From a virus, in the IMG/VR virus record IMGVR_UViG_3300033143_001684, positions 1-25,704 of that record: a DNA stretch of 25,704 bases; one strand, 5' to 3'. Both the position numbers and the translations under genes were made by a program. Below are positions 6,761 to 14,901 of this stretch, in pieces. Within the stretch, counting starts at the first letter, position 1. Every line of letters starts with the position of its first letter. The notes beneath the pieces are model-generated. The model searched no databases and was not told the origin of the DNA. It was given only the letters and a program-made list of their open reading frames with translations.

Positions 6761-8115
6761 GTTTGCTGCTCAAAATGGCAAAGGAGAGCAGGTCGGCTAA
6801 ACCTGCTTCTCCATCAATTCAACCCCTGTGGACAGGTGCGGGGGCTGTGTTTGATTATGATGAAGCCCTTGAAAAGCGGTACACGCTCAGAGATAGGTTC
6901 AAGGAACCCTATGTGAATTTTCGGGTGGTCGGTGGGAGAATCCTGCTACCCAGAACAAAATATAAATTGGGGGCCAAAGATAAACGGGTTGAAGGAGAGT
7001 CCATTGATGTGACTTTTCAGGGAACCCCAAGGAACTCAGAACAGGAGCGGGTTCTTGATGAGGTGACGGAATACTTCCAGTTAGGCAAGACAGGAATCAT
7101 CGTCAATGCGTCAACAGGGTTCGGGAAGACCTTTGTGGGCTGCTCAGCAATCGATGACCTACAGGTGACCACACTGATACTGATTACCAAATCAGACCTT
7201 GAGAGGCAGTGGAGAGAGTCCCTGAAGCTGTTTCTAGGGCTTGAGTCCCATGAGGTAGGTTTGATCAAGGGGGATGTCTGCAACGTACAGGGGAAGCCTG
7301 TGGTGATTGCTTACGTGCAATCCTTGATGAAGTGGAAGAGATACACCAGTTGGGTCTATAAGTATTTCGGATTTGTGATAGTCGATGAGTGTCATTTAAT
7401 GGCTGCTGATAAATTCGTTGGGTGCATGTACCAACTCCCTGCAAAGTATCGGATGGGCCTGAGTGCAACATTGGACAGGGCAGATGGAAAGCAACATGTT
7501 TTCTTCGATCATATCGGGAGGACAATTGTACGGGCTGAATTGCTACCCATGAAATTCAATGTGGTGGTGGTCAGGGTGAATGTCATTGTTCCTAAATCTG
7601 TGAGGTTCAAAGCAGGAAGGACAATGGCACTGAATAATTTTTTAGGTTTGCATGAAAACAGGCAAGCCATGATTACAAGTAAGATTGTGAAGGCTTACAA
7701 AAAGGGTTGGAATATTGTTTGTTTCGCAGACACATTAGAGCACTTGAAATATGCAAATGAGTGTCTGGTGAATGCGGGTGTGAAGATGTCAGATGTCGGG
7801 CTGTATGTGGGCCTGAAGTCGGGTGCTAAAGAACATGACAAGGTAGCCATGAAAGAACAGGCTTACAAGCGGATTGTTTTGGCAACCTACAAAATGACTT
7901 CTTACGGTACAGATTTCCCTCATTGGGATTGTGCTGTATTGATGACACCCAGATCAGATGTGAGACAAATTGTGGGCAGGGTGTTGCGAGAGAAGGAAGG
8001 CAAGAGAACCCCTGTGATTTTTGATGTTGTTGATTCAGTGAGATTGCTGCAAGGCTATTTCAAAAATAGATTGAAATGGTATAAGCGGGAAGCACTGAGA
8101 ATAATCGGAGAATGA
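6757..8115 (+). CDS. Superfamily 2 DNA helicase (UvsW/RadD-like)
   Basis: ATP-dependent DNA helicase/translocase, 452 aa, of the type used for branch migration, fork regression or origin remodelling. Motifs in order: Walker A ASTGFGKT (118-125), DECH box (210-213), SAT (236-238) and motif VI QIVGRVLR (404-411). An N-terminal extension of about 90 residues resembles the DNA-recognition region in UvsW-type enzymes (PYVNFRVVGGRILLPR). Both RecA-like domains are complete. The start ATG 6757 overlaps the SSB stop (ATGA), so the two are coupled. Within the block its likely partner is the RecA homolog. The exact substrate cannot be told from sequence. Confidence 0.9.
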   Translation: MSLLLKMAKESRSAKPASPSIQPLWTGAGAVFDYDEALEKRYTLRDRFKEPYVNFRVVGGRILLPRTKYKLGAKDKRVEGESIDVTFQGTPRNSEQERVLDEVTEYFQLGKTGIIVNASTGFGKTFVGCSAIDDLQVTTLILITKSDLERQWRESLKLFLGLESHEVGLIKGDVCNVQGKPVVIAYVQSLMKWKRYTSWVYKYFGFVIVDECHLMAADKFVGCMYQLPAKYRMGLSATLDRADGKQHVFFDHIGRTIVRAELLPMKFNVVVVRVNVIVPKSVRFKAGRTMALNNFLGLHENRQAMITSKIVKAYKKGWNIVCFADTLEHLKYANECLVNAGVKMSDVGLYVGLKSGAKEHDKVAMKEQAYKRIVLATYKMTSYGTDFPHWDCAVLMTPRSDVRQIVGRVLREKEGKRTPVIFDVVDSVRLLQGYFKNRLKWYKREALRIIGE

Positions 8116-8118
8116 GAA

Positions 8119-8595
8119 ATGGCTAAGGCAAAGAAGAAGCGAACTTTTAAAGACTGGTACGGGGAGAATAAAAAAACCGTTACCAAGGCGAAAACTGATC
8201 GTTACAAAAAAGACCCTGCATACAGAGAAGCGGGGAAGTCTCGTGTGCGGGATCAGTATGCTGCTGAGCATCAGATTTTTGAGGACGGTTCCAGAGTTGT
8301 CAAAGTCAACGGTGTTCGGTTCGTTGCTTTCAAGCTGACGGATGCTGCTACCAGATTGAGCATGAACATCAATACCCTTCGGGGCTACATCAATCGTAAC
8401 TATTTTCCTGAAATGGTTTTTGATGATACCCAACTGAAAATGATTACAGTCGATCAGATTCCCTTGATTGAAAGTTTCCTTGAAGCTGCTGCGGAAGATG
8501 GTGCTGCGAAAACTGCTGTGAACATGAAAATCTTTTTGAAGAAGAATTGGAGAACGAGAAATGGCAGTAAAGAAATTATCAATCAAAAAAGGTAA
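8119..8595 (+). CDS. HTH DNA-binding protein, MerR-like fold
   Basis: A 158-aa basic protein. Residues 1-50 are rich in Lys/Arg (MAKAKKKRTF...). Residues about 70-120 (VAFKLTDAATRLSMNINTLRGY, then INRNYFPEMVFDD and an ITVDQIPLIESFL helix) follow the MerR/excisionase pattern of HTH plus wing plus helix. The C-terminal part is Ala-rich then basic. It probably binds DNA or acts as a regulator for this replication block. Start ATG 8119 has GGAG eight nt upstream within the repeated GGAGAATGAGAAATGGC initiation context. It overlaps the next gene by 35 nt. Candidate ligand sites in this window are the dispersed dyads, but nothing links them directly. Confidence 0.72.
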   Translation: MAKAKKKRTFKDWYGENKKTVTKAKTDRYKKDPAYREAGKSRVRDQYAAEHQIFEDGSRVVKVNGVRFVAFKLTDAATRLSMNINTLRGYINRNYFPEMVFDDTQLKMITVDQIPLIESFLEAAAEDGAAKTAVNMKIFLKKNWRTRNGSKEIINQKR

Positions 8596-9085
8596 AACCG
8601 GAAAGCTCAAAATCCACAAGAACAAACCTGCTGAAGAAGAGCAGGAAGAGCTTGAGCTTGAAGAACAGGAGGATGAGGTTCTTGAAGAGGAAGAGGTTGA
8701 GGATGAGGAAGCCGAAGAGGAAGAAGAACCTCCTTTTGATCCTGACCCTGTTGAGTTCGTGGATGATGAAACTGGTGAAATCTTTGTTGAAGGTCAAATT
8801 GTCAATGGATTTGTTGCGGTGGTCAAAGGCAAAGAATTGATCTGGGAAGAACAGGTTGAAGTTGCTGAAGTCAAACACAGCAAACAGCCAATGGCAAACA
8901 TCGGCTATGGTCTTGACAGGACTATCAATCTCGGAAATTACGAGAGCTTGAAAATCCATGTGACCATTCATGTTCCCTCAATTGTCAGTGAAAGTGAGAT
9001 TGAAGAGAACTATGCTTTCTGTAAGAAGTGGACGGAACTGAAAATGGATGAAGTCACCAAGGAATACACTGACCCTGATGCCTAA
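8561..9085 (+). CDS. Acidic-linker protein with conserved TINLGNYES domain
   Basis: 174 aa with three zones: a basic tail (1-22; MAVKKLSIKKGKTGKLKIHK), a highly acidic linker (about 25-62, mostly Glu), and a C-terminal domain (about 110-170) with YGLDRTINLGNYESLKI. The RTINxGNYES-type segment recurs, as I recall, in small phage proteins of replication clusters, but I know no named function. The bipolar charge suggests interaction with both DNA-binding and basic partners. Start ATG 8561 follows GGAGAACGAGAAATGGC. It overlaps the previous gene by 35 nt, and its own end overlaps the recA start. Nuclease inhibitor, DNA mimic and mediator roles are all possible. Confidence 0.68.
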   Translation: MAVKKLSIKKGKTGKLKIHKNKPAEEEQEELELEEQEDEVLEEEEVEDEEAEEEEEPPFDPDPVEFVDDETGEIFVEGQIVNGFVAVVKGKELIWEEQVEVAEVKHSKQPMANIGYGLDRTINLGNYESLKIHVTIHVPSIVSESEIEENYAFCKKWTELKMDEVTKEYTDPDA

Positions 9086-10124
9086 AATTTCAGATTTGCA
9101 GGGTGAGCTTAAAAAGGCCCACGGGGAGAAGTTTATTACCCAACCGGATGAGGTGGTTGAAGTTGATCGATTGCCTACCGGACTTTATCCATTGGATTAC
9201 GCGATGGGTGGAGGATTTCCCCGTGGGAAGTATTCCGTCATTTGGGGGCCAGAGTCTAGCGGGAAAACAAATATTGCTCTGAAGGCTCTTGCACTGAATC
9301 AAAAACTTGAACCTGACAAGAAGTGTGTGTTCTTGGATGTTGAACATTCCTTTGATCAGAAATGGGCAAAGATGTTAGGGGTGGATATTTCCCCTGATCG
9401 ATTGGCAGTCATTCAACCTCATTATGCTGAACAGGCTGTGGACATCCTTCAGATGATGCTTGCTGCTGAAGATATCGGTGCTCTGGTCTTTGATTCTATC
9501 GGGGCAATGGTGACCACCAATGAAGAGCAATCAACTGCGGAGAAGCAAGCGGTGGGTGGTGCTGCCCTGCTGATAACCAAGATGTATAAAAAGATGATGG
9601 TGGGGTTCTCGAAAGCTGCAACCGAAGGGAGATACCCCACACTCATTTTCATCAATCAGATGAGGGCAAAAATCGGAGTGATGTTTGGAAGCCCTGATGA
9701 TATGCCGGGTGGTAAAGCATTCCGTCACGGTTCAGCAATGACCCTCAAGGTTTATGGAAAGGATGAATTTGATACTAAGATCAATGATGAGCATCCTGCA
9801 TACAAGAAAATCACGGGGCAGATCGTCAAGCATAAATGTCCTACCCTGAACCGGACTTTTGAGGTGTGGTTTCCTGTCATCAATCAAGGTGGTCTGAGAA
9901 TCGGTCAGGTTCCTGACTGGAACACGATTGGAAATCAGTTGAAGGATTTGGGGTGGATGACCAAGGAAGGAAAAAAGGTGATTTGCTTCGGGGATGAATT
10001 CAACACGTATAAGGCAGTCAAGGAGCATCTTTACTCAAACCCCAAATTGATTCAAACCATACGGGATAAAATCATGGAAGCGAGGATGGAAGAGGTCTAT
10101 GGTCTGGAAGAAGAAACCGACTAA
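9078..10124 (+). CDS. recA: RecA-family recombinase
   Basis: Strand-exchange ATPase for homologous recombination, 348 aa, essentially RecA length. Walker A GPESSGKT (57-64), catalytic glutamate in FLDVEH (E90), Walker B LVFDS (136-140) and the L2 loop FINQMRAKIGVMFG (191-204, Q194) followed by GGKAF are all canonical, so it belongs with bacterial RecA rather than T4 UvsX. I chose ATG 9078 (MPKISDLQ) over the upstream GTG/ATG in frame at 9048, since the N-terminus then fits the family; an AAGGAA lies 13 nt upstream, so translation may depend on coupling with the gene it overlaps. A copy of the 18-bp dyad lies inside, encoding FDTKIN. Confidence 0.95.
   Translation: MPKISDLQGELKKAHGEKFITQPDEVVEVDRLPTGLYPLDYAMGGGFPRGKYSVIWGPESSGKTNIALKALALNQKLEPDKKCVFLDVEHSFDQKWAKMLGVDISPDRLAVIQPHYAEQAVDILQMMLAAEDIGALVFDSIGAMVTTNEEQSTAEKQAVGGAALLITKMYKKMMVGFSKAATEGRYPTLIFINQMRAKIGVMFGSPDDMPGGKAFRHGSAMTLKVYGKDEFDTKINDEHPAYKKITGQIVKHKCPTLNRTFEVWFPVINQGGLRIGQVPDWNTIGNQLKDLGWMTKEGKKVICFGDEFNTYKAVKEHLYSNPKLIQTIRDKIMEARMEEVYGLEEETD
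9768..9785 (+). repeat. Dispersed 18-bp dyad, copy 2 (in recA)
   Basis: TTTGATACTAAGATCAAT, one terminal mismatch to consensus, read in the frame GAT-ACT-AAG-ATC as DTKI. Confidence 0.75.
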
Positions 10125-10500
10125 GAATCGGAACCCTTATGCTCTTGATGTTACTAATCACACGCATGGTCAGAAAAGTGAAACACGGGTGGTCAAAAAT
10201 ATGGGAGCGGTTCAAGTGATTGCTTCGGGTGCTATCGAGGGCTTGAAGTCGGATGGTGTACTTGATCATTTTCGGATTGAATGCAAGTCAACTATTCATC
10301 AATCGATATCGGTCAAACGTGAATGGCTCATGAAAATTAGGAAGGAAGCACTTGAAACAAATCGGTGTCCTGTGCTGACGATTTCATTTGTAGATCGACA
10401 GGGGCAAGCGGATCAGTACGGAAGTGAGTGGGCTATGATTCCCCTACACCAATTTGCAGATTTTGCTCAATGGAAGAAAGAGAATGGTGACGAAATTTAA
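10099..10500 (+). CDS. PD-(D/E)XK nuclease, Holliday-junction-resolvase-like
   Basis: Small 133-aa protein with an ordered nuclease core: E29 in a SETRVV helix, D52/D56 before a strand, and FRIECKST giving E61-x-K63, the catalytic E-x-K. This pattern and size fit archaeal Hjc-like or VRR-like resolvases and phage PD-(D/E)XK endonucleases. The C-terminal half (PVLTISFVDR) continues the fold. It overlaps recA by 26 nt and is followed by another nuclease gene and a RuvC-like gene, so recombination or repair is the likely context. The substrate is uncertain. ATG 10099 has GAGG three nt upstream. Confidence 0.72.
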   Translation: MVWKKKPTKNRNPYALDVTNHTHGQKSETRVVKNMGAVQVIASGAIEGLKSDGVLDHFRIECKSTIHQSISVKREWLMKIRKEALETNRCPVLTISFVDRQGQADQYGSEWAMIPLHQFADFAQWKKENGDEI

Positions 10501-11374
10501 AAAAGCCAGTGACCTGAAGAAAGAGCAGGGTTTGAAATTCCTGCTGCATTCGGAGTTGGCTATTGTCGATCCTCCAAGGAGTTTGGATATTCTTCATGCT
10601 TCGGAATTGACACGGGAGGACAGAGAATTTTGCCCCCGTGAACGTGCTCTATTATTGCGGGATGGAGACAACCGAAAAGAAGAAAGACTTGGGACTTCGT
10701 TGAACGTCACCTTTCAGGTTGGGAGGTGGTATGAGAATCAAGTTCGGAATGTGTGGTTGAGAAAGTACGCGCTAGGAAATTGGGGGTGTGTGAATTGCTT
10801 GCACACTCACGAATATCAAACTGTCCCTGAGTCCTGTGACAATTGTGGGGAGGATGACCCCAACCGAATCACCTACATTGAACCCCGTGCATACTCACCA
10901 GAATTTGATACGAGTTGCGGGATCGATTTCCTGTTATGGAAGGAGCAAACACTGACCCCCGTGGAAATCAAAACCATCAAGGCAGAAGATTTCAAAGTGC
11001 TTCATGCACCAATGTCAGAGCACAGAAAACGAACAGCATTTTATCTTGACCTACTGAGTCATTCAACGTGGATGGATTTTGATGTGAACATAAATTTGGA
11101 TTATGGAATTCTACTTTATGTCTGCAAGGGGTTTGGATTTCATGATGAGTTCGAAGGAAGGCAGGGAGTACCAGACGCAAAATTTAGTCCGTTCAAAGAA
11201 TTTCGTGTGAAGAGGGCTGAAGGCAAAACCCTAAAAACAGTTTATCAAAAAGCCTTGGATGTGAAGAAATTCAAAAAAGATGGTGCGTTACCAAAGAGAA
11301 CGGTTTGCCCAAATTTGACTTGCACAAGAGCAAGGTGGTGTTCAGTTAAAAAAACTTGTTTCGGAGAAGCGTGA
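10484..11374 (+). CDS. Cas4/RecB-like PD-(D/E)XK exonuclease with inserted zinc ribbon
   Basis: 296-aa nuclease. A Cas4/AddB-like set is visible: H38, C50, GIDF (D148), VEIKT (E161, K163), the helix HRKRTAFYLDL, and a C-terminal cysteine cluster C275, C280, C286, C292. Together with C50 the cluster could hold an iron-sulphur site as in Cas4 and AddB. Between them a separate zinc ribbon C102-x2-C105 ... C118-x2-C121 is inserted. Such enzymes resect ends for recombination. I prefer ATG 10484 (MVTKFKKASDL), preceded by a GAAAGAGA purine run, over TTG 10454. It overlaps the previous gene by 17 nt and ends in an ATGA junction with the next. No CRISPR array is present, so this is not evidence for CRISPR adaptation. 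Confidence 0.82.
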   Translation: MVTKFKKASDLKKEQGLKFLLHSELAIVDPPRSLDILHASELTREDREFCPRERALLLRDGDNRKEERLGTSLNVTFQVGRWYENQVRNVWLRKYALGNWGCVNCLHTHEYQTVPESCDNCGEDDPNRITYIEPRAYSPEFDTSCGIDFLLWKEQTLTPVEIKTIKAEDFKVLHAPMSEHRKRTAFYLDLLSHSTWMDFDVNINLDYGILLYVCKGFGFHDEFEGRQGVPDAKFSPFKEFRVKRAEGKTLKTVYQKALDVKKFKKDGALPKRTVCPNLTCTRARWCSVKKTCFGEA

Positions 11375-11898
11375 TGAAAATTTTAGGAATTGATCCAAGC
11401 ACAAAAATGGGATTGGTGGTTTTGGATTATGACAACAAAGTGGTGAAGACGATTCATCAAGAATGCTATTCATCGAAACAAAAAGAAATGCCAAGGTTGG
11501 GAGATATCGGGGCAAGAATTTTTGAACTGTGTGATGTACATAAACCGGATTTGATAGCACTGGAAGGATATTCTTTTGGCTCCAAATTCAATCATGAAAT
11601 CATGTACTCAATCGGCACGGTGTTGCGTTACTTTCTCTGGCAATGGGAGTACACTTACAAGATCATCCCACCTACCACGTTGAAGAAATTTGTCACGGGC
11701 AAGGGGAACAGCAAGAAAGATTTGATGCTGTTGGGTGTGTTTAAGAATTGGGGATTTACTACTGAAGATGATAATGTTGCTGACGCTTATGCACTCGCGT
11801 TATGTTGCCTATTTCAACACCTTGAAATCACGGATGAAAAGGGAGTTTGGAAAAAGGGTGACACCAAGGATTTTCTCTTTAAACATATAAGCGCATGA
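11374..11898 (+). CDS. ruvC: RuvC-like Holliday junction resolvase
   Basis: RNase H-fold endonuclease that resolves branched DNA before packaging, 174 aa, matching bacterial RuvC (about 173). Catalytic acids are visible: D7 in GIDPSTKMG, E64 in IALEGYSFG and the pair D132/D133 with D137 in EDDNVADAYALAL. The helix rich in Lys (TTLKKFVTGKGNSKKD) matches the RuvC DNA-contact region. Start ATG 11374 (MKILGID) has GGAG seven nt upstream; the frame extends to 11356 but only the short start gives the family's N-terminus. It ends the long replication/recombination operon; a dyad and a promoter follow. Confidence 0.88.
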   Translation: MKILGIDPSTKMGLVVLDYDNKVVKTIHQECYSSKQKEMPRLGDIGARIFELCDVHKPDLIALEGYSFGSKFNHEIMYSIGTVLRYFLWQWEYTYKIIPPTTLKKFVTGKGNSKKDLMLLGVFKNWGFTTEDDNVADAYALALCCLFQHLEITDEKGVWKKGDTKDFLFKHISA

Positions 11899-11914
11899 TT
11901 TCCCCCCAAATTAA

Positions 11915-11932
11915 TTTGATACTAAGTGCAAA
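11915..11932 (+). repeat. Dispersed 18-bp dyad, copy 3 (intergenic)
   Basis: TTTGATACTAAGTGCAAA, 16 of 18 to consensus. It lies between the ruvC stop and promoter P2, ending 6 bp before the TTGACA box, an operator-like placement. Confidence 0.75.
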
Positions 11933-11938
11933 AACGGG

Positions 11939-11967
11939 TTGACAAATATTTACCCATCAACTAAGAT
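11939..11967 (+). promoter_or_regulatory. Strong promoter, extended class (P2)
   Basis: TTGACA 11939-11944, 17-bp spacer, TAAGAT 11962-11967. Shares TTGACAAATATT and ATCAACTAAG blocks with the promoters at 4066 and 25650. It drives the gene at 12014. Confidence 0.85.
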
Positions 11968-12013
11968 TAGAGAGTTAGACACTTAAACGAAACATTTACG
12001 GAGATAGAGACCA

Positions 12014-12871
12014 ATGGCAAAATCAAAAACTGCCCCAAACATGGCAGCACTTACAGCAGACAAACCTTCCACCAAGAAGGCTGTGACTAAGAAGGCTGCT
12101 ACCAAAGCGAAACCTTCGGTTGCTGATGTGAAAGACTTAATTGTTGCATCGTCAAACGAGGTTGAAAATCTTACCAAAGCAAAAGCTCTGAAGCTTGCTC
12201 CTGAGTTGATCGAAGCTGAAGGTATCAACGATTTCAAACTTGGTGGAGTCCTGCAAAAAATTCAGGAAGAAAAGTGGTGGGAAGGTGATGACCACGAATC
12301 TTTCAAGGACTACATTGAAACAGGTTTGGGACTTCCCTACAGAAAATGCATGTACCTCGTAAACATTTACGAGAAGCTTGTTGCTGCGGGAATCAAGTGG
12401 TCTGATGTTAAGACTATCGGTTGGTCAAAACTTCGTTTCATTATCGATCTGATCGACAAGGACAATGTTGCCGAATGGGTAAAACGTGCCAACACAATGA
12501 ACTCTCTGGAAATTCAGGAGTACGTGAAGGGACTGAAGACAGGCAAAAAATCTACTGACGGTGATGAAGAAAACACCACCAAGATTTCAAGCATGGTCTT
12601 CAAGTTGCACCCTGATCAGAAGGAACTCATCAAGGAATCTCTTGCCAAGAAAAAGGAAGAGATTGGAACTGAGTTTGATGCGGTTGCTCTGGAAAACATT
12701 GCCCTGAATTACATCGAAGGCAATACCGGAAAGCCGAAAGCAGTCACCAAGTCTGCTGTCAAAAAGTTCCTTGCAGCGATGAGTTCGGAAGATGCTGCTG
12801 CTCTGGTTATCGAAGTTCATCCTTCTCTTGGGGAAGATGAAGAAGAAGGTGACGAAGCCGAAACAGGTTAG
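12014..12871 (+). CDS. Unknown protein with histone-H1-like basic tail, 285 aa
   Basis: I do not recognise a confident family. The first 34 residues are a Lys/Ala/Thr tail (STKKAVTKKAATKAKP) resembling histone-H1-like tails. Residues about 75-150 form a helical domain with W88/W89 and FKDYIETGLGLPYRKCMYLVN, a pattern reminiscent of phage or plasmid proteins that carry a DUF3102-like helical segment. A KTGKKSTDGDEEN linker follows, then a second helical domain, and an acidic C-terminus (EDEEEGDEAET). It has its own strong promoter and a terminator, so it is likely abundant. DNA binding through the tail is an inference. Start ATG 12014 has GGAG about ten nt upstream. Confidence 0.75.
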   Translation: MAKSKTAPNMAALTADKPSTKKAVTKKAATKAKPSVADVKDLIVASSNEVENLTKAKALKLAPELIEAEGINDFKLGGVLQKIQEEKWWEGDDHESFKDYIETGLGLPYRKCMYLVNIYEKLVAAGIKWSDVKTIGWSKLRFIIDLIDKDNVAEWVKRANTMNSLEIQEYVKGLKTGKKSTDGDEENTTKISSMVFKLHPDQKELIKESLAKKKEEIGTEFDAVALENIALNYIEGNTGKPKAVTKSAVKKFLAAMSSEDAAALVIEVHPSLGEDEEEGDEAETG

Positions 12872-12900
12872 TCGAGACAGAGACCGAGAACGAGAAAAAC

Positions 12901-12930
12901 GGGTATGCCTTTCGGGGTATGCCCTTTTTT
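12901..12930 (+). terminator. Intrinsic terminator
   Basis: GGGTATGCC (12901-12909) pairs with GGTATGCCC (12916-12924) as a 9-bp RNA stem with two G-U pairs, loop TTTCGG, then six T. The wobble pairs make it efficient only on the + strand. Confidence 0.88.
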
Positions 12931-12951
12931 GCATCAGCGTAGGGGATACGA

Positions 12952-13206
12952 ATGAAGCTAGGCAGTAAGCACACCAAACCAGAAATTCAGGCTGAAGCAA
13001 AATCTGAATGGACAGGTATGCCCGAATTCGAACAGGAGCAACAGGAACCTCACGCAAAAATAATTGTTCGGTTTGCTACTGAAGAAGACCTTCAAGAATT
13101 TTCAAAACTGATCGATCAGAAACTTACCAAGAGAACAAAAAGCATTTGGCATCCTCAGATAGTGCGGGGCAAGAATGCAAACAAAAGGTTTGTTGATGAT
13201 GAGTGA
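12952..13206 (+). CDS. Small conserved phage protein, 84 aa
   Basis: The C-terminal two thirds (KIIVRFATEEDLQEFSKLID, then QKLTKRTKSIWHP) match a small domain I have seen in phage genomes, often next to modification or ParB-like genes; it has no assigned activity that I know. It looks like a compact alpha/beta fold. The start ATG 12952 has AGGGG six nt upstream, and its end overlaps the methyltransferase start by 11 nt, so it is probably coupled to the modification genes that follow. Confidence 0.75.
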   Translation: MKLGSKHTKPEIQAEAKSEWTGMPEFEQEQQEPHAKIIVRFATEEDLQEFSKLIDQKLTKRTKSIWHPQIVRGKNANKRFVDDE

Positions 13207-14017
13207 TTTCCTAAACACGAAACCGAAAGCCTCCCTTGAAGAATTCCTTCAACTTTATTGCTCCATGTTTGGGGCTGTGGATATTACCAAGGCAGCAAGG
13301 TTGATCAGAACTGCAACCCTGTACTATGAAAAAAAGGAAGTCGGAATTAATTACACGGAGTACATGGAAGCAGAATGGTATCGGAGTTTGAACCCGTTTG
13401 AACCTGATTATTCAATCTACAATGATGAGTATTATTTTACTGACATGTGGGTTTGTTGGCAGATGTTCAGTAGGGGATATTTGCGGTCAATCAATCATCC
13501 TAATTCTTGGAAGCCAGAGTATTCAATTGGTGACATGTTTGATCAGGTCAGGACGGTTGTTGATTTAGGTTGTGGGATTGGATACACAACATCAGCATTG
13601 ACGGAACTGTTTCCGAATGCATTTGTGGTTGCTACAAATTTAGAAGGTACACGGCAATGGAAATGGTGTGCAGAAATGTCCAAGGTTTTTGGATTTACGT
13701 TGCTACCAGACACCACGCAAATCAAACGGAAATTCAGTCAATATTCTTTGGTTGTGGCATTTGAATATTTCGAACATTTCTATAAACCCATCGAGCACAT
13801 GCAACAGGTGGTGAAGGACTGTGATCCTAAATTTTTGTATCTGGCAAATTCATTCAACACAAGGTCGATGGGTCACTTCACGGAATATGAAATTGATGGT
13901 CAGGTGATCAATCAAAAATATATCAGCAGGGAATTCAATGCTGCTTTGAAGCGGGAAGGGTTCCATCAAGTCAAAACAAATGTTTGGAATAACAAACCTA
14001 CATTGTGGCAACGATGA
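13196..14017 (+). CDS. Class I SAM-dependent methyltransferase
   Basis: 273-aa methyltransferase. Motif I VDLGCGIG lies at 122-129, followed by a strand ending in ATNLEG (motif II position) and a motif IV-like VVAFEYFEHF; the last is the signature of small-molecule or sugar/nucleotide methyltransferases, not of DNA N6 (DPPY) or C5 (PC) enzymes. The first 100 residues are a helical aromatic-rich domain. Of the two adjacent ATGs, 13196 has AAAGG at a good distance. It is coupled by an ATGA overlap to the glycosyltransferase, suggesting the two act on the same product, perhaps a modified base. Substrate is unproven. Confidence 0.82.
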   Translation: MMSDFLNTKPKASLEEFLQLYCSMFGAVDITKAARLIRTATLYYEKKEVGINYTEYMEAEWYRSLNPFEPDYSIYNDEYYFTDMWVCWQMFSRGYLRSINHPNSWKPEYSIGDMFDQVRTVVDLGCGIGYTTSALTELFPNAFVVATNLEGTRQWKWCAEMSKVFGFTLLPDTTQIKRKFSQYSLVVAFEYFEHFYKPIEHMQQVVKDCDPKFLYLANSFNTRSMGHFTEYEIDGQVINQKYISREFNAALKREGFHQVKTNVWNNKPTLWQR

Positions 14018-14898
14018 ATCCCAGATATCCAATTTTCATTGTGTCCAAAGGTCGATCACATTCACGGATGACCATGAAGGCATTGGATAGAATGAATGTC
14101 CCTTATCGGGTGATCGTGGAGCTTGCGGAGTATTGGGAATATTCGGCTCACATCCACCCTGACAATTTGTTGATCCTGCCTAGCAACTACCTGACTGAAT
14201 ATGATACCTGTGATGATCTGGGAGATAGCAAATCACGGGGGCCCGGTGCTGCCCGAAATTTCGCTATGGACATTGCCAAGTCCGAAGGCTTCAAACGTCA
14301 TTGGGTAATGGATGACAATCTTGATGACTTCCACAGGCTACACCAGAACATGAAGGTTCCAGTTCGAACAGGTTCCTGTTTTGCTGCTGCTGAAGATTTC
14401 GTTGATCGCTATCGGAATATTCCTGTGTCGGGTCTCAACTATTATTCATTTTGCAAATCAACAGATAGCTACCCTCCTTATGTTTTGAACACAAGAATTT
14501 ATTCCTGTCTACTGATTGATAATGATTGCGGTTATCGGTGGAGGGGCAGATATAACGAGGACACGGATTTGAGTCTTCGGGTTTTGAAGGATGGATTTTG
14601 CACGGTTCAGTTTAATGCTTTTCTTTGCGGGAAGACAACCACCCAGAGAATGAAGGGCGGGAACACCGAAGAGTTTTACAAGGCTGAAGGAACCAAGGCA
14701 AAGAGTCAGATGATTGCTGATCTGCATCCTGATGTTTGTGAAGTCGTTTGGAAGTTTAACCGTTGGCATCACAAAGTTGATTACAGTATGTTTCGCGGAA
14801 ACGTATTGAGAAAGGTCGTGGGGAAAGATATTCCCACGGGGATTAATAATTACGGCATGAAGCTCGTTGATGGGCTGAGTCGGAAACAGGAGATTTGA
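14014..14898 (+). CDS. TET-associated-type glycosyltransferase (GT-A fold)
   Basis: 294-aa glycosyltransferase resembling the TAGT family described from phages that glycosylate hydroxymethylated cytosines made by TET/JBP dioxygenases. Family-like segments are PIFIVSKGR (6-14), SRGPGAARN (74-82), WVMDDN (97-102, the metal/sugar-nucleotide site), YNEDTDLSLR (180-189) and CGKTTTQRMKGGN (205-217). I choose ATG 14014, which overlaps the methyltransferase stop (ATGA), over GTG 14005. It should transfer a sugar from a nucleotide donor to a modified base in phage DNA. No TET/JBP or cytosine C5-methyltransferase gene lies in the window, so its acceptor is unknown. The family call rests on remembered motifs. 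Confidence 0.78.
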   Translation: MNPRYPIFIVSKGRSHSRMTMKALDRMNVPYRVIVELAEYWEYSAHIHPDNLLILPSNYLTEYDTCDDLGDSKSRGPGAARNFAMDIAKSEGFKRHWVMDDNLDDFHRLHQNMKVPVRTGSCFAAAEDFVDRYRNIPVSGLNYYSFCKSTDSYPPYVLNTRIYSCLLIDNDCGYRWRGRYNEDTDLSLRVLKDGFCTVQFNAFLCGKTTTQRMKGGNTEEFYKAEGTKAKSQMIADLHPDVCEVVWKFNRWHHKVDYSMFRGNVLRKVVGKDIPTGINNYGMKLVDGLSRKQEI

Positions 14899-14901
14899 GA
14901 A

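Noticed and set aside
8035-8625. 196-aa antisense ORF across the HTH gene
   Set aside because: Shadow of the + strand frames; no start signals and overlaps two well-supported genes.
8640-8745. Purine-rich tract as a DNA repeat element
   Set aside because: It is explained by the Glu-rich linker of the acidic protein (GAA/GAG codons) with no fixed period.
10484-11374. CRISPR-Cas adaptation module
   Set aside because: Only a Cas4-like nuclease is present; no Cas1/Cas2 and no regularly spaced repeats with unique spacers.
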